Part shown: piece after piece, positions 8,437 to 19,230 of the stretch | Layout of the letters: every line of letters starts with the position of its first letter | Position numbering within the stretch: position 1 is the first letter of the stretch | DNA from: Streptomyces sp. NBC_01717 | GTDB taxonomy: Bacteria > Actinomycetota > Actinomycetes > Streptomycetales > Streptomycetaceae | Direction: 5' to 3' | Assembly (NCBI RefSeq): GCF_036248255.1 | Contig: NZ_CP109178.1 | Location: 930,001-994,000 of the forward strand | Length of the DNA stretch: 64,000 bases | The notes under the pieces: generated by a model | What the model saw: only the letters and a program-made list of their open reading frames with translations | What the model was told of the DNA's origin: nothing | Databases searched by the model: none | Position numbers and translations under genes: made by a program

Positions 8437-9738
8437 ATGGCTCACGAGACATCCGCGACCCTGGAGGAAGGGTGGAGCGGCGAAGGGTGCCCGGCGAGCG
8501 CGTTTGCCCGGCGGTCGTTTCTGCACGGCGCCGCCGCGGGCCTGGCCGGAGCGGCGGGCGCGACCGTCTTGGGCAGCAGCCCGGCGAGCGCCGACCCGAC
8601 GGTCGAGATCAAGGCGGAACCGAAATCCCGCACGATTCCCTTTCATGGCCATCACCAGGCAGGCATCGCCACTCTGCCCCAACAGGACGCAATCTTCGTC
8701 TCGTTCGACGTGACCGCCTCCAGCCGTGCGAAGCTCACCGACCTTTTCCGCACGCTGACCTCGCGAGCCCGCTTCCTCACGGCGGGCGGCAGGCCACCGA
8801 AGGTGCCACGGACCGCAGCGCCGTCGGACAACGGCATCATGGGACCCACGTTCGTGGCGGATGGTCTCACCCTGACAGTCGGAGTGGGCGCGTCCCTCTT
8901 CGACAGCCGCTACGGATTGAGCAAGCGCAAGCCGGTCCAGCTCACTACGATGAAGCCCTTCCGCCACGACAGCCTGGACCCCGCACTGAGCCAGGGTGAC
9001 CTGCTGATCCAGATCTGCGCCGATCACCGTGACACGACGGTGCACGCATTGCTCGACATCCTGACCCACACCAAGTCAGCAATGAAGCTGCGCTGGCGCA
9101 TTGACGGCCAGCGCAATCCGGAGCGTCCCGTCGGTGTCCGGCGCGACTGGTTCGGTTTCAAGGACGGAATCTCCAACCCGACCCTCTCCGACGAGACCCA
9201 GATGAATCAGGTGGTCTGGGTCCAGCCGAAGAGCGGCGAACCGGCCTGGGCCACAGGCGGCACGTACCACGTGGTGCGTATCGTGCACTTCTTCATCGAG
9301 GCGTGGCAGAAGGTGCCCGTGGCTCAACAGGAGCGGATCTTCGGCCGCCGCAAGGCGAGTGGCGCTCCCATGTACGCCATGGACGAGAACGCCACGGATC
9401 TCCTCGACCCCATCTACACCAACGACCCGCAGGGCCTGATCACCCCGCTGAACTCTCACATCCGCCTCGCCAATCCCCAGACTCCGCAGACCGCGGCGAC
9501 CAGCACGATCCTGCGTCGCAGTTACGACTACGACCGGAGCCCCAACCCGCCGGAACTCGACATGGGGCATGCATTCGTCTGCTTCCAGCGGAAGCTGAAC
9601 ACCTACATCACCATGCAGAACCGGCTGGAAGGCGAAGCACTGGTGCCGTACATCAGCCCAAGGGGCGGGGGTTACTTCTTCGCGCTTCCCGGTGTTCGGG
9701 ACGAGAAGGACTACTACGCCCGAGGGCTCCTGGCCTGA
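8437..9738 (+). CDS. Tat-exported Dyp-type heme peroxidase
   Basis: 433 residues from the ATG preceded by GAGGGGAA; the upstream in-frame extension has no ribosome site. The N terminus has a twin-arginine signal (ARRSFLHGAAAG, then an Ala/Gly-rich h-region ending ASA), so the folded heme protein is exported. The family fingerprint GFKDG (240-244) supplies the distal Asp, and NSHIRLANP contains His341, the likely proximal heme ligand, with the nearby Arg. The last residues YYFALPGV-type segment and overall length match the EfeB/DtpA group. It oxidises dyes, phenolics or other donors with hydrogen peroxide outside the membrane. A YVTN lipoprotein gene follows after 63 bp; the Efe iron-uptake partners are absent. 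Confidence 0.9.
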   Translation: MAHETSATLEEGWSGEGCPASAFARRSFLHGAAAGLAGAAGATVLGSSPASADPTVEIKAEPKSRTIPFHGHHQAGIATLPQQDAIFVSFDVTASSRAKLTDLFRTLTSRARFLTAGGRPPKVPRTAAPSDNGIMGPTFVADGLTLTVGVGASLFDSRYGLSKRKPVQLTTMKPFRHDSLDPALSQGDLLIQICADHRDTTVHALLDILTHTKSAMKLRWRIDGQRNPERPVGVRRDWFGFKDGISNPTLSDETQMNQVVWVQPKSGEPAWATGGTYHVVRIVHFFIEAWQKVPVAQQERIFGRRKASGAPMYAMDENATDLLDPIYTNDPQGLITPLNSHIRLANPQTPQTAATSTILRRSYDYDRSPNPPELDMGHAFVCFQRKLNTYITMQNRLEGEALVPYISPRGGGYFFALPGVRDEKDYYARGLLA

Positions 9739-9801
9739 TCCTTCCCTGCCGACCGGGGCCTGGTCCCGGACCGAACCATCGCAACGCGTACAGGAGGCGA
9801 G

Positions 9802-10851
9802 ATGTTCTCTGCCCTGCGGACCCGAGTCGGCAGCGTCCGTCGGCGACCCGGAAAGACGCTCCGACCGGTGCTCGCGGCGGCCGTCGGGGTCCTCTTGTTG
9901 CTCTCCTGTACGCCCACCGCCCCGGTACACAAGAACTCCCCTCGGCTGGCAGCGCCCACTCACGGCGGTGCCAGTGGCCACGTGTATGTCACGAACCAGC
10001 AGGACAACACGCTGTCGGTGATCGACGCCGGTACCTACAAGGTCGTCGCCACCGTGCCGGCCGGCACGGCGCCCGAAGGCCTCGCCGTCACCGAGGACGG
10101 CAGACACGTGTACATCGCCAACAGCGGCTCGGCCCGGGTCTCGGTCCTCGACACCAGGAACAACAAGATCGTCAAAACCGTGACGGTCGGGAAGAGCCCC
10201 ACCGGTGTCGGGCTCAGCCCCGATGGCAAGTCCCTCTATGTCACCAACGGCAGTTCGAACACCGTCTCGGTCATCGATACGCGAACCAACCGGGTGACCG
10301 CGACCATCCCGGTCGGCAAGTCTCCGGTGAACGTGGCGTTCAGTCCTGATGGCGGTACGGCCTACGTGGCGAATTCCGGGTCCGGCAACCTGTCGGTCAT
10401 CAACACCGGCACGCGCCGCGTCACCCGGAAGCTTTCCGCAGGGCACTCCCCGGTGGGCGTCGCCATCACTCCGGACGGCAAGTCGGCGTACGTCGCCGAC
10501 GAGGTGGCAGCGCGCGTCCTCGTCGTCGGAACCAGTTCCGGCAAGTCGACCGCCGTGCCCGTCGGTGAGGGCCCCTTCGACACGGCCATCGGGCCCGACG
10601 GCCGCTTCGCCTACTCCGCCGTTCTCGGCCCGGGCAACGTATCCGTCATCGACATCGGCAACCACCGCGTCGCGGCAACCATCGCCCTCGGCCCTCCCGG
10701 CACCGACCCGTTCAACCTGGAGGTCACCGACGAGGCGATCTACGTCACGAACCAGGGAGCGGGCACCCTCACGGTCATCGACCCGCATTCCCACAAGGTC
10801 GTCGCGACTGTCACCCTCGGCGACAGCCCTTACGGCGTGGCGGTGAGCTGA
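9802..10851 (+). CDS. YVTN-family seven-bladed beta-propeller lipoprotein
   Basis: 349 residues, start supported by AGGAGG. A basic N terminus and hydrophobic helix end in the lipobox LLSC with Cys36, so the mature protein is anchored outside the membrane. From residue ~50 to the end there are seven repeats of about 42 residues with the pattern VYVTN..SNTVSVIDT.TN.V.ATI.VG..P..VA.SPDG, the YVTN/NHL-like blade. Propellers of this type bind partners or scaffold extracellular enzymes and have no catalytic residues of their own. Because it follows the Tat-exported peroxidase closely on the same strand, I infer that the two act together at the cell surface. The repeats also give weak periodicity in the DNA. 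Confidence 0.88.
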   Translation: MFSALRTRVGSVRRRPGKTLRPVLAAAVGVLLLLSCTPTAPVHKNSPRLAAPTHGGASGHVYVTNQQDNTLSVIDAGTYKVVATVPAGTAPEGLAVTEDGRHVYIANSGSARVSVLDTRNNKIVKTVTVGKSPTGVGLSPDGKSLYVTNGSSNTVSVIDTRTNRVTATIPVGKSPVNVAFSPDGGTAYVANSGSGNLSVINTGTRRVTRKLSAGHSPVGVAITPDGKSAYVADEVAARVLVVGTSSGKSTAVPVGEGPFDTAIGPDGRFAYSAVLGPGNVSVIDIGNHRVAATIALGPPGTDPFNLEVTDEAIYVTNQGAGTLTVIDPHSHKVVATVTLGDSPYGVAVS

Positions 10852-11009
10852 GCCCGCGACGCACCGATCGCGGTCCCGAGCGCGCCGCACGACGAGCAGC
10901 CGGTTGGACCATCTGCGGGACAGCCCTCGGACGACGGTTCTTCGCCAGGAAGGACTCGGGTTGCCGGCGGAACATGGACATGGGGGAAAGCAGACAAGAG
11001 GTGTCTTTC

Positions 11010-11873
11010 ATGTCTCACGCTTCCACCGTCGCTGTTCTCGGAGCAGGCGCACTCGGCGCCGCGATGGCGACGCGGCTCGGAGAAACCGGCCACGAGGTAC
11101 GGCTGTGGAACCGAACGGAGGACAGGGCCCGTGCGGCGGCGGACCACGCTGCCGGGGTCACGGCGGTGAGGGCGGTGGGAGACGCGGTCTCCGGCGCGTC
11201 CGTCGTCGTCACTGTGCTCCGTGACGGCGATGCGGTCACCCAGGTCATGTCAGACGCCATCGGTCGGCTCGACAACGATGCCGTCTGGGTACAGGCGAGC
11301 ACGGTAGGGCCACGGTACGCCGGCGCGCTGGCCGCACTGGCCCGTGATCACGGTGTTGCGTACCTCGACGCCCCGGTCTCGGGAAGCACCGTTCCCGCTC
11401 GGCAGGGCAAGCTTGTGTGGCTGGTCGCCGGCGCCTCGGACGTCCTTTCGCGGGCGCGTCCCCTGCTCGACGATCTCGGCTCGTCCGTGCTCCACGTCGG
11501 GACGGAGGTCGAGGGCAGCGCCGTCAAGCTCGTGGTCAACGCCTGGATGGCCGCCTCGACGGTCGCCATGAGCGACGTCCTTGCGCTGTGCGACGCTCTC
11601 GGCGTCGACCACGCGACGTTTGTCCGGGTGCTCGAAGCGGGCCCGCTCGCCATGCCGTACGAGTTGCAGAAAGTAGGCGTCATGGACGACGCCTCGTACG
11701 CGCCGGGATTTGCCGTGCAACTCGCCCTGAAGGACATCGAACTGGCGGCGGCAGCCGCCACCCCCAGCCCTCTGCTCCAGGCCGTCCGGGACCGCCTGCA
11801 AGCGACCGTCGCGGCCGGCCATGACAACGACGACCTCGCCGCCGTCGACTATCTGAGGAGGCCGCCGTCGTAG
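11010..11873 (+). CDS. NAD(P)-dependent beta-hydroxyacid dehydrogenase family protein
   Basis: 287 residues from MSHASTVAVLG, preceded by AGAGGTG; an ATG 36 bases upstream is an alternative. The Rossmann motif LGAGALG (10-16) is followed by LWNRTEDRA, indicating NADP(H). The substrate loop DAPVSGSTVPA (120-130) and the catalytic Lys173 with Asn177 in VKLVVNAW are intact. This is the second member of this family in the window, only distantly similar to the one at 1.2-2.2 kb. The reaction is a reversible oxidation of a beta-hydroxy acid or related compound. It is followed 87 bp later by an SDR-like gene on the same strand. Confidence 0.85.
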   Translation: MSHASTVAVLGAGALGAAMATRLGETGHEVRLWNRTEDRARAAADHAAGVTAVRAVGDAVSGASVVVTVLRDGDAVTQVMSDAIGRLDNDAVWVQASTVGPRYAGALAALARDHGVAYLDAPVSGSTVPARQGKLVWLVAGASDVLSRARPLLDDLGSSVLHVGTEVEGSAVKLVVNAWMAASTVAMSDVLALCDALGVDHATFVRVLEAGPLAMPYELQKVGVMDDASYAPGFAVQLALKDIELAAAAATPSPLLQAVRDRLQATVAAGHDNDDLAAVDYLRRPPS

Positions 11874-11960
11874 TCCGTCGGGTGCCTCCGTTCCGGTCCC
11901 GGCCTTGCTTGTACGGAATTCCTTGTCAGCCACCCGTCGACCTGAACGGAACACTCACTC

Positions 11961-12647
11961 GTGACCACCTCGATCATCGTCGGAGGAAGCAGCGGCCTGG
12001 GTCGCGCCGTAGCCCAACGATTCGCCGACCGCGGCGACACCGTCCTCATCACCAGCCGCACCACGGCGCGCGCCGACACGGTGGCCGGCGAGATCGGCGG
12101 CCTGACCACAGGCCTGGCCGTCGACCTGTCTCAGCCGAAGACGATCGCCGCCGCGCTCAGCGATGTGCGCGCGGTCGACAACCTGGTGATCACCGCCGCC
12201 AAACAGGGCGTCAACTCCCTCGCGGACTTCGATATCGCCGAAGCCATCGAGTCAGTGACCACCAAACTGGTCGGCTACACCGAGACCGTGCGAACCCTGC
12301 ATGACCGATTCACCCCCGGTGCGTCGGTCGTGCTCTTCGGTGGCCTGGCCAAGGAACGCCCCTACCCCGGCTCCACCATGGTGACCGCCTTCAACAGCGG
12401 CATCACCGGTCTGGTGAAAACCCTGGCCGTGGAAATCGCACCCCACCGCATCAATGCGATCCATCCGGGCGTGGTGGGAGACAGCGCGAAGTGGCGCGAC
12501 GCGCCCGAGCACCCCCACCTGGCGCGTACGCCTATCGGACGCCTCGTGACCACGGCGGAGGTCGTCGATGCCACCGACTTCGTCCTCCGCAACACCGGCG
12601 TCAACGCCCTGGACCTGTTCGTCGACGGCGGACTGCGCGTCACCTGA
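11961..12647 (+). CDS. atypical SDR family protein lacking the YxxxK catalytic pair
   Basis: 228 residues from GTG. The cofactor motif GGSSGLG (8-14), the Arg after beta-2 (TSRT) and the C-terminal ALDLFVDGGLRV mark it as a Rossmann SDR. The NAG motif is replaced by ITAAK. When the conserved segment before GLVKTLAVE is aligned with classical SDRs, the catalytic Tyr falls on Val and the Lys on Asn (MVTAFNSGITGLVK). The expected Ser position reads FGG. Either the enzyme uses another proton relay, or it binds nucleotide without classical catalysis. It follows the beta-hydroxyacid dehydrogenase gene on the same strand. Confidence 0.8.
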   Translation: MTTSIIVGGSSGLGRAVAQRFADRGDTVLITSRTTARADTVAGEIGGLTTGLAVDLSQPKTIAAALSDVRAVDNLVITAAKQGVNSLADFDIAEAIESVTTKLVGYTETVRTLHDRFTPGASVVLFGGLAKERPYPGSTMVTAFNSGITGLVKTLAVEIAPHRINAIHPGVVGDSAKWRDAPEHPHLARTPIGRLVTTAEVVDATDFVLRNTGVNALDLFVDGGLRVT

Positions 12648-12775
12648 CTCATCGCGAATCGGGCAGCCACACGGACCGACGCAGAGTCTGGGAACGGGCC
12701 CGCAGGCCGAGGCCCCACGCCCTTGGCGGCGCCTCGATTCGGGTCTTGACCTGCTGGGACGCCCACGGTGACGGC

Positions 12776-13936
12776 TCACTCCAGGTGCGGCCGGTGGAGG
12801 TGGTGGGTGGCGGTGCATTCGATGGCCAGGAGGGCGGCGTCGTCGGTGGGTTCCTGGCCGACGTGGGCGAGCAGGTCATCGTGGATGTGACGCAGCAGGG
12901 CATCGGGGCTGGTGGCGGAGAAGGAGGCGACGCGTTCGGCGAGCGGGTAGAAGGCTCCGGTCGGTGAGCGGGCTTCGATGACGCCGTCGGTGTAGAGCAG
13001 GAGGATGTCGCCGGTTTCGAAGGTGAACGGGTCGGTGCGGTGGGTTGAGGCGGGCAATGCGGCGGGCAATGTGCACATGCCCAGCGGCGGTGCGGGGCAG
13101 CGCGAGTGCAGGACCGTCACCTGGTGATCGTGCACCAACAGGGGCGGGCAATGACCGCAGTTGATCATCTGGGCCTGTGAACCGTGGTCGGGAATGTCGA
13201 GTACGAGGGCGGTGATGAAGTGCTCGCCGGGGTCGGGCTGGGTATCGACCACGTCCTCCACGTTGCGGCAGAAGCTCTCCTCGAGTGCCGCCGTGAGCTC
13301 GGGCAGCGTGGCGCACCGGTGAGCACCCTCACGGAACGCGCCCAGCACCAACGACGCCTCACCGATGGCGGCCATGCCCTTGCCGCGGACGTCACCGATG
13401 ATCACCCGCGTGCCGGGATGGGCCGCGCGGGCGATCGCAAACAGGTCGCCACCGATCTGGGTCTCGTCCTCGGCGGCCAGATACAGCCAGGACACGCGCA
13501 ACGGCCCGATCCGGCGGGGCGGAGGCCGCAGCAGAACTCGCTGCGCCGTCTCGGCCACCGATCGTGCCCGGCTCAGCTGACGACCGCGCCGCTCCCGTAC
13601 GTAGCAGACGAAAACCACCAAGGCGGAGAGCACGGTCAGGGCGGTCATCTGCGCGATGTGGTTGGACGTGCCCAGCCCGCCATGGAGAACAGCGATGAAT
13701 ACCTGAGCGGCCACAGCCAGAACGCCGATTGCCGCAGTCAGCCATGGTCCGGCGAAGGAGGCGGTGAGTGCGGGCGCGATGACCAGCAGCGGCCCCAGGT
13801 GGATGTTGGCCGGAGAGTGGATGTCCACCACAGTGATCACTATGATCAGCGCGAGCGGGATCGCCACCAGTCCGCGGCCCGACGGCTGCTGCAGGAGGCG
13901 GTCCATCGATGCGCGCTGGACACCCATATACCTCAT
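12776..13936 (-). CDS. membrane-anchored PP2C/SpoIIE-type serine phosphatase
   Basis: 386 residues; ATG preceded by GAGGG. The first ~125 residues hold three to four hydrophobic helices (LVAIPLALIIVITVVDI, LLVIAPALTASFAGPWL, AAIGVLAVAAQVFIAVL, ALTVLSALVVFVCYV) with no extra sensor domain. A short linker RGRQLSRARSVAETAQRVLL leads to a SpoIIE domain. Metal-binding acidic residues appear in IGGDLFAI and GDVRGKGMAA, and in the C-terminal LLLYTDGVIEAR and PTDDAALLAIE. These proteins dephosphorylate anti-sigma-factor antagonists (STAS proteins) and so release alternative sigma factors. No cognate anti-sigma or STAS gene is nearby. The protein could report envelope state through its membrane part. 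Confidence 0.9.
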   Translation of the reverse strand: MRYMGVQRASMDRLLQQPSGRGLVAIPLALIIVITVVDIHSPANIHLGPLLVIAPALTASFAGPWLTAAIGVLAVAAQVFIAVLHGGLGTSNHIAQMTALTVLSALVVFVCYVRERRGRQLSRARSVAETAQRVLLRPPPRRIGPLRVSWLYLAAEDETQIGGDLFAIARAAHPGTRVIIGDVRGKGMAAIGEASLVLGAFREGAHRCATLPELTAALEESFCRNVEDVVDTQPDPGEHFITALVLDIPDHGSQAQMINCGHCPPLLVHDHQVTVLHSRCPAPPLGMCTLPAALPASTHRTDPFTFETGDILLLYTDGVIEARSPTGAFYPLAERVASFSATSPDALLRHIHDDLLAHVGQEPTDDAALLAIECTATHHLHRPHLE

Positions 13937-14484
13937 TGTGGCCCTCGTCCGAGGCGGCGCATGCTCCCGGGATGTCAGCCACGGATCAGTCCGGAGCGCG
14001 TACGCAGCCTGCCCGCTCCCTCAGCCATCGCACCCCGCCATCGCGCTTCCCGATGCGGTTTAGCCAAGAAGTCAGCAAAGCGCGGCAGGGACGAACTGCC
14101 GCGCATGCAGGACAGAAGGAGGCTGGGGCACGGCAGTGGAGTGGCGGGGCCGGAAGTATCCAGGGGTCCCCTCGCTGATTGCCGGGCCGGGCGGCCCATC
14201 GGGGCCGTCAGCGGTACGCAAACCGCAGTAGCAAGCAAGTGGATCAGAAAGACGAGAAGGAGGCAGACGCCATCAGGATCGCCCGGGCGAGGACGTAGCA
14301 GCCCGGGTACCGCAGCCCCGGAACGGAAGGTGGTCCCACGGTCACGTATCCGCGATCCCCGCACTCGCCCCCATCCCCCGGGCGCCGGTGCGGAAACGAC
14401 AGGCCGGCACCGCAGTAAGCCGGCAGATGGTTGGTGCCGTACGGCACCAGGGCCCCCTGACGCGCTCCCCGATCAGAGGTGCAA
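13937..14484. other. intergenic region between PP2C phosphatase and MerR-like gene
   Basis: 548 bases separating divergent genes. Short frames on both strands have no motifs. A hairpin with perfect 9-bp arms (GCGCGGCAG and CTGCCGCGC) occupies 14080-14104. Promoters for both flanking genes must lie here but are not distinct. Confidence 0.45.
14080..14104. terminator. hairpin, 9-bp perfect stem, 7-base loop
   Basis: GCGCGGCAG pairs with CTGCCGCGC around GGACGAA. No T-run follows on either strand. It lies between divergent starts, so it may be a leftover terminator of a lost gene or an insulator. Confidence 0.35.
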
Positions 14485-14823
14485 ATGACCGCAGAAGATC
14501 CGCTCGGCCGTCTCGACGACGACGACTACCCCGCCTACACCATGGGCTGGGCCGCCGAAATACTCGGTACGACCCCCGCCTTCCTGCGGGCCATCGGCGA
14601 AGCCCGCCTCATCACTCCGCTGCGCTCCGAAGGCGGCCACCGCCGCTACTCCCGCTATCAGCTGAAAATCGCCGCCCGCGCCCGTGAACTCGTCGACCAG
14701 GGCACCCCGGTCGAGGCGGCCTGCCGCATCATCATCCTCGAGGACCAGCTCGACGAAGCCCAGCGCATCAACGAAGAACTGCGCCGCCCCGCCACCCGGT
14801 CCCGCTCCAAGTCCGACGCCTGA
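14485..14823 (+). CDS. MerR-family helix-turn-helix regulator (small)
   Basis: 112 residues from the ATG with AGAGG six bases upstream. The N-terminal half is a MerR winged helix: YTMGWAAEILGTTPAFLRA (helix-turn-helix) then LITPLRSEGGHRRYSRYQL (the wing, with the family's GGHRRY signature). A helical tail EDQLDEAQRINEELRR suggests a short dimerisation coiled coil. There is no ligand-binding domain and no Cys, so it is closer to HspR/BldC-like small MerR proteins than to metal sensors. HspR-like members repress chaperone and Clp genes; the nearby ClpC-type unfoldase gene makes a heat-shock or proteotoxic-stress role plausible, but the two are separated by alkB and I found no HspR box. Confidence 0.82.
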   Translation: MTAEDPLGRLDDDDYPAYTMGWAAEILGTTPAFLRAIGEARLITPLRSEGGHRRYSRYQLKIAARARELVDQGTPVEAACRIIILEDQLDEAQRINEELRRPATRSRSKSDA

Positions 14824-15171
14824 CCCTCCGACCATGGAGACCGGAAGCCGGCGCCCCCACTGACGTTCGCCCGGCTGCTGACGGAAGTGCCGCCCCCAGG
14901 CCGTCCCACCGCCGGCACGCAGACAGGGCTCCGACGATGACATCGCCGGAGCCCTTCAGCAGACTGCGAAACACCGTGGCCGAGCTGGAACAAGGTGTTC
15001 AGAACACCTTGACCGAACGGACCGGACCTCCCGTCAGCCCGTCTGCACGATCGCCCGAGTCACCCAGGCCCGAGTCGAGGTGACGGCGTTGCGCTACGCA
15101 CTCGGTCGATCCACGTCCAAGGTCGCCTTGCACTTCGGGCTGAATGACATCGACACGAGGGCGTTTTGGGA
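14824..15171. other. intergenic region with perfect palindrome
   Basis: 348 bases between the end of the MerR-like gene and the end of alkB. A small frame at 14937-15083 (48 codons) could encode a helical peptide, but its third-position GC is lower than in neighbours. Its most striking feature is the 21-base palindrome at 14991-15011. Confidence 0.45.
14991..15011. promoter_or_regulatory. 21-bp perfect inverted repeat
   Basis: Arms CAAGGTGTTC and GAACACCTTG flank a single A. The one-base centre makes it a poor RNA hairpin but an excellent dimer-binding site. It lies downstream of the MerR-like gene and beyond the 3' end of alkB, so no obvious promoter is adjacent. Confidence 0.45.
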
Positions 15172-15801
15172 TCACTGCACCCCGTGCGGCCGGAACTGGA
15201 CGCTGATGCGCCCTCCCGCGGCCCGCGCGGTCTTGGGGATGGCATGCTCCCAGGTCCGCTGGCAGGAGCCGCCCATCACGATCAGGTCGCCGTGCCCGAG
15301 CGACCGCCGGACGACATCACCGCCGCGGCACGGGCGCAGCAGCAGGTCGCGGGGCGCTCCTACGGAGAGGATGGCGACCATCGTGTCCTCGCGGGCCCCC
15401 CTGCCGATGCGGTCACCGTGCCAGGCCACGCTGTCGCGTCCGTCGCGGTAGTGGCACAGGCCGGCTGTCGTGAAGGGTTCGCCGAGCTCGGCGGCGTAGT
15501 GCGTGGAGAGCGCCTGTCGCGCCTCGTCGAGGACGGGGTGCGGCAGGGGTTCGCCGGCGCGGTAGAAGGCGAGCAGACGCGGGACGTCCACGACCCGCTC
15601 GTACATCTGCCGTCGCTCGGCCTTCCAGGGAACATCCGTGGCCAACTGCTCGAACAGGGCGTCGGCGCCACTCAGCCAACCCGCGTGGAGGTCGATCCAG
15701 GCTCCGTCACCGAGCTCGGTCCTGCGGAGCCCGTCCAGTGGACGTAGGCGCACGTCGTCGCTCTGATCGAACAGGGATCCCTGGAGCTGGTGCGATGCCA
15801 T
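15172..15801 (-). CDS. alkB: AlkB-type alpha-ketoglutarate-dependent dioxygenase (DNA/RNA dealkylation)
   Basis: 209 residues. The Fe(II) ligands are His128 and Asp130 in WHGDRIG and His186 in WEHAIPK; Arg198 in GGRISVQFR binds 2-oxoglutarate. The nucleotide-recognition part contains PWK...MYERVVDVPRL and the FTTAGLCHYRDG strand, all typical of bacterial AlkB. The enzyme oxidatively removes methyl groups from 1-methyladenine and 3-methylcytosine. A TATGCT box lies exactly six bases before the ATG with no ribosome site, which predicts a leaderless mRNA. I found no full LexA box upstream, only a TCGAAC half-site near 15823. Confidence 0.9.
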   Translation of the reverse strand: MASHQLQGSLFDQSDDVRLRPLDGLRRTELGDGAWIDLHAGWLSGADALFEQLATDVPWKAERRQMYERVVDVPRLLAFYRAGEPLPHPVLDEARQALSTHYAAELGEPFTTAGLCHYRDGRDSVAWHGDRIGRGAREDTMVAILSVGAPRDLLLRPCRGGDVVRRSLGHGDLIVMGGSCQRTWEHAIPKTARAAGGRISVQFRPHGVQ

Positions 15802-16145
15802 GTCTGCAGCATACCTCGCATTCGAACATGTGCGCTATTAGGAAATGTGGCGTGCTTCCGGGCGGATGCACGGCGGTACGGGCCTGGACACCCCGAGGAG
15901 CCCTCCCCTCGGACGCCGACCATCCCATGCACCGGGCACAGCAGATCGAGACGCGGCAGGCACCCCTGCAGCCCCTGCCCCTCGGTTCCACAGACCGACA
16001 TATAGCTCCCATATCGTCTAAATTGGGGCAAGTGGGGTTACGGCCATCTGAGGTGACGCCGGACCTGCGGGACCGCGTCCAACACGGCTTCACGTGCACC
16101 GAGACAGCGTGGCCCGGTCGGGCCGGGCCACGGGGACGGATACTC
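15802..16145. other. intergenic region between alkB and clpC-like gene
   Basis: 344 bases between divergent starts. It holds the alkB -10 box (15808-15813). A locally AT-richer stretch at 15998-16025 contains TATCGT at 16012-16017, a possible -10 for the Clp gene. The long open plus-strand frame through this region is an artefact of GC bias and has no start signals. I looked for HspR (HAIR) and ClgR-type sites and saw none. Confidence 0.4.
15808..15813 (-). promoter_or_regulatory. -10 box of alkB, leaderless arrangement
   Basis: On the minus strand TATGCT is followed by six bases (GCAGAC) and then the ATG. This TANNNT-N6-start geometry places the transcription start on the start codon. No good -35 was identified. 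Confidence 0.5.
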
Positions 16146-18719
<2,574 letters not shown>

Positions 18720-19230
18720 CCCTGCCCGCCACTTCACGGCACCTGAGCCGTCGGTACGAGCTGCCCCGCTCTCGACGATCGCAACAGCGTCCGGCGATGC
18801 AGCCAGTCGCAGCGTCCGTGCTGAGACCGTACGCGCCTGACGTTGCGGCGGGCCGGCGTCGCGACGAATTTGTGCCTGATCCCCATTCTCGTGAACATGG
18901 CCATAGACGGTCTTGCCCATGTAGTTCGTGAAATCGACCACGGAAGTGGCGAGTTCGGGCAGCTTCGATCGGGACCGCATCCCAGCTCCACGCTTAGGAC
19001 CCCTACATCGCACGTGGCTCGCTACCAGGGAGCGCGCGGTCCAAGCCGTTCGCGTCCCCGGTGGACCGTTCGCGCGGCACAACCACCCAGGTGAACGCGG
19101 GGACGTTGGGTGTGCCGCAGCGCGGCCGGGCGTCCGGCCAGGTTCCGCACCGGCCCCGTCCTGATCGATGATGACGTACCGGGCTGCCGTCCTCGGTGCG
19201 GCACCGGCTGTCCCAGGAAAGGGGTCCCCC
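18720..19230. other. intergenic region, possible decayed minus-strand gene
   Basis: 511 bases without a convincing intact gene. A minus-strand stretch around 18790-18960 encodes peptide-like sequence (for example VVDFTNYMGKTVYGHVHENG) in a frame lacking a sensible start and 3' context; it may be a relic, but I cannot name the family. The promoter of the following flavoprotein gene should lie near 19150-19210. Confidence 0.35.

Noticed and set aside
9950..10851. Periodic repeats considered as a tandem repeat or CRISPR
   Set aside because: The periodicity of ~126 bp is due to protein blades of ~42 residues; sequences diverge and there are no spacers.
14937..15083. 48-codon frame spanning the 21-bp palindrome
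   Set aside because: Third-position GC is low for this genome and no homology comes to mind; the palindrome explains the sequence better.
15802..16145. HspR (HAIR) or LexA site near clpC/alkB
   Set aside because: Only a TCGAAC half-site near 15823 was found; no CTTGAGT-N7-ACTCAAG or full LexA box.
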